Source of the DNA: Yoonia sp.
GTDB taxonomy: Bacteria > Pseudomonadota > Alphaproteobacteria > Rhodobacterales > Rhodobacteraceae
Reading direction: 5' to 3'
Assembly: GCF_030731595.1 (NCBI RefSeq)
Contig: NZ_JANQTS010000088.1
Location: 1-36,179, forward strand
Length of the DNA: 36,179 nt
Shown here: positions 34,416 to 36,179 of the stretch, one piece after another
How the letters are laid out: the number at the start of each line of letters is the position of its first letter
How positions within the stretch are numbered: the first letter of the stretch is position 1
The notes under the pieces: generated by a model
What the model saw: the letters and a program-made list of their open reading frames with translations, nothing else
What the model was told of the DNA's origin: nothing
Database searches by the model: none
Position numbers and translations under genes: made by a program

Positions 34416-35416
34416 GTCTTTGGTCCTTTGGTGGTGCCGCGCTGGATCAGCGGGCTTTCGATTTCCAGACGCCGTGGCGCTGTTGCGGGGTCTTCGATCC
34501 GTGTGAGCAGCATATTGACCGTTGCATCGACCATCCGGTTGACCGGCTGCCGCATCGTGGTCAGGTTATAGGCAGGCCATGCGGCCAGCGGGACATCATC
34601 ATAGCCGACAATGGCCACATCATCAGGGACCCGCAGCCCAAGGTCGTGGCGCAGCGTATCCAGCACGGCAAAGGCCATATGGTCATTACCGACAAAGATC
34701 GCATCCGGCGGCGTGGCGCTTTCCATCATTTTTCGCGCGGCCGCCGCAGCCGTTTCGCGATCGAACATCCCGTCGATCACAGGCACATCCTGCCCGTGTT
34801 CGGCCAGAACCGCGCAGAATCCGCTTTGCCGGTCTTGCCCGGTCGAGGACCCGGACCAGCCGCTGATGTGCGCAAGCCGCCGATGACCGCAGGACAGCAA
34901 GAACTCTGCGACATGCCGCCCGCCCAGCTTGTTCGCCGAGGTCACCGAAGAGATATCATCGCCCGCCTGACCCCGGTTGAACATCACCACAGGGATGCCC
35001 GCCGCCGCACAACGCTGGGTCAGATCATTGGTCATCCCGACCGAGGCGGTAATGATTCCGTCCACCTGATAATCCAGCAATTGCTGCATGACTTCATCGG
35101 CATCACCCCGCGTATTGGCGGCTGTAAAGACCAGAATGTGATAACCCTTGGCCTGCAAGGCATTGGACAAAAGCTGCAAGGCCAGCGGATAGAACTGGTT
35201 GTCCAGATAGGCCACAACCAAACCGATGATCCGGCTTTTGCCGGTGATCATGGCGCGCGCCATCATATTTGGCCGATACCCTAGCTCGGTTGCGGCCTTG
35301 CGCACTTTTTCGACCGTTTTGGCGCTGGCTGAGGCGCCGGGCGTAAAGACGCGGCTAACAGCGGATTGGCTGACCCCGGCCCGTTCGGCCACTTGCAAGG
35401 ATGTCACCTTTTCCAT
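34412..35416 (-). CDS. LacI-family transcriptional regulator
   Basis: A 334-residue repressor-type regulator. The N-terminal helix-turn-helix and hinge are clear (SLQVAERAGVSQSAVSRVF, residues 6-24, then RKAATELGYRPNMMARAM), followed by a periplasmic-binding-protein-like ligand domain with IIGLVVAYLDNQFYP, GHRRLAHISG, DAIFVGNDHMAFAVLD and VAIVGYDD. ATG at 35416 shares one base with the SDR stop (TGATG); the TTG just before it is less likely. Being embedded in the unit, it probably autoregulates the cluster in answer to the substrate or an intermediate. LacI members usually sense sugars or related small molecules. A palindromic operator could not be located because the promoter is outside the window. 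Confidence 0.95.
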   Translation of the reverse strand: MEKVTSLQVAERAGVSQSAVSRVFTPGASASAKTVEKVRKAATELGYRPNMMARAMITGKSRIIGLVVAYLDNQFYPLALQLLSNALQAKGYHILVFTAANTRGDADEVMQQLLDYQVDGIITASVGMTNDLTQRCAAAGIPVVMFNRGQAGDDISSVTSANKLGGRHVAEFLLSCGHRRLAHISGWSGSSTGQDRQSGFCAVLAEHGQDVPVIDGMFDRETAAAAARKMMESATPPDAIFVGNDHMAFAVLDTLRHDLGLRVPDDVAIVGYDDVPLAAWPAYNLTTMRQPVNRMVDATVNMLLTRIEDPATAPRRLEIESPLIQRGTTKGPKT

Positions 35417-36179
35417 CAATCCGCCGTCCAGCCTCCGTCGATCAACAGATGGGTGCCGGTCATGAGTGCCGACGCATCAGAGGCCAGATAGACCACAGGG
35501 CCCATGATGTCGGTGACCTCGCCCACGCGGCCCAGCTTGATCTTATCCATGATCCACGCGACCCGTTCGGGGTTCTTGAAGGTCTGTTCGGTCAGCGGTG
35601 TGCGGATGAAGGTGGGGCAGATCGTATTGACCCGAATGCCCAGCGCGCCCCATTCGATGGCCATCGCCTTGGTAAAGCCCTCTACGGCATGTTTGGTCCC
35701 GCAATAGACCGCCCGGTCAATCCCGCCGACATGCGCCATCTGGCTGGTGATATTGATCAGGCTGCCCTGTTTGCCTGCCGCGATCAGCCCCCTGGCCACG
35801 GCACGGGTCAGGAAATAGGCCCCCTTGAAGTTGATATCACAGACCGCATCGAAATCTGCCGCGATCGTATCAACGGCAGGAGAATGGATCGCCAGTCCCG
35901 CCGAATTCACCAGCACATCGAACGGTCCGTGTTCCAGCACGGCCGTTTCTGTCGCGGCCACATCGGCGACGTCCAAGGTCAAAGCATCTGCGGCAAGGCC
36001 TGCCGCGTTAATTTCAGCGACGACCGCCTCTATCTTTGCGATATTGCGCGCGGCGACCGTGACCTTTGCGCCCGCATGGGCCAAGGCCACAGCGCAAGCC
36101 AGCCCGATCCCCGAAGACCCGCCCGCCACAAGCGCACGCTTGCCATCAAGGCGGAAGGAAGGAGTTTGAGGCAGGGTCA
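35416..36179 (-). CDS. SDR-family oxidoreductase (5' end at or just beyond the window edge)
   Basis: An NAD(P)-dependent short-chain dehydrogenase, 253 residues visible. The cofactor motif ALVAGGSSGIGLACA is near residue 16, the NSAG motif is in VLVNSAGLAIH, the catalytic Ser in INITSQMAHVGG, the Tyr/Lys pair in YCGTKHAVEGF, and the C-terminal LLIDGGW ends the fold. The frame continues past an internal GTG at 36129 through TLPQTPSFRLDGKRALV to the window edge, where the final two bases read TG, so the true start codon is probably cut after its first base. First visible gene of the leftward unit; more genes may lie upstream. Confidence 0.92.
   Translation of the reverse strand, partial: TLPQTPSFRLDGKRALVAGGSSGIGLACAVALAHAGAKVTVAARNIAKIEAVVAEINAAGLAADALTLDVADVAATETAVLEHGPFDVLVNSAGLAIHSPAVDTIAADFDAVCDINFKGAYFLTRAVARGLIAAGKQGSLINITSQMAHVGGIDRAVYCGTKHAVEGFTKAMAIEWGALGIRVNTICPTFIRTPLTEQTFKNPERVAWIMDKIKLGRVGEVTDIMGPVVYLASDASALMTGTHLLIDGGWTAD

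Noticed and set aside
1..36179. Mobile elements, prophage, CRISPR arrays or genomic-island signs.
   Set aside because: No transposase, integrase, direct-repeat array or compositional break was seen; the only tRNA gene is not flanked by a visible integration repeat.

Overview
The window looks like a core chromosomal stretch of a marine Rhodobacterales (Roseobacter-type) alphaproteobacterium. The evidence is the protein-level resemblance of nearly every gene, the GC-rich coding sequence, the lysC-ptsP order, and the isoaspartyl methyltransferase-tolC-(PopZ-like) order typical of Alphaproteobacteria. No transposase, integrase, phage gene, CRISPR array or rRNA was seen. Every gene appears intact except the two cut by the window edges: valS on the left and an SDR oxidoreductase on the right. 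No stretch longer than about 300 bases lacks a gene.

Layout. 1-6.2 kb: the end of valS, a HisC-like aminotransferase, a 60-residue membrane protein, a secreted DUF305 protein, a class V aminotransferase, ygfZ, efp and a small conserved protein followed by the one clear intrinsic terminator. 6.2-11.4 kb: a membrane protein divergent from cobQ (cobyric acid synthase), then a leftward group of a protein-L-isoaspartate methyltransferase, a TolC-like outer-membrane channel and an acidic PopZ-like protein, then tRNA-Cys(GCA). 11.5-15.2 kb: an envelope operon of a NeuC-type UDP-GlcNAc 2-epimerase and two overlapping Kdo transferase genes. 15.2-18.9 kb: molybdate transporter modABC (leftward) behind an AcuC-like deacetylase. 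18.9-24.1 kb: rightward Nudix, DUF1178, SDR, lysC (aspartokinase) and ptsP (PTS-Ntr enzyme I). 24.1-27.7 kb: EcsC-family and GNAT proteins, a flavin reductase-like protein and a SulP transporter. 27.9-29.3 kb: methylthioadenosine phosphorylase and adenine phosphoribosyltransferase, coupled as an adenine salvage pair. 29.4-31.2 kb: a VOC protein and an FAD-linked D-2-hydroxyacid dehydrogenase.

31.3-36.2 kb: a tightly packed leftward unit of an SDR dehydrogenase, a LacI regulator, a double SnoaL-like protein, a bicupin and a stand-alone MetE-type zinc methyltransferase. It resembles a regulated catabolic operon for an unidentified, possibly methylated substrate, and is the best candidate here for an undescribed pathway.

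Two other points stand out. Six convergent gene pairs abut or overlap at their stop codons, three of them through interlocked stops (TTAG, CTAG, TTAA), leaving no room for terminators. The acidic protein beside tolC sits in the PopZ slot and has PopZ-like architecture but is strongly diverged. All functions are inferred from reading the sequence; no database search was run.
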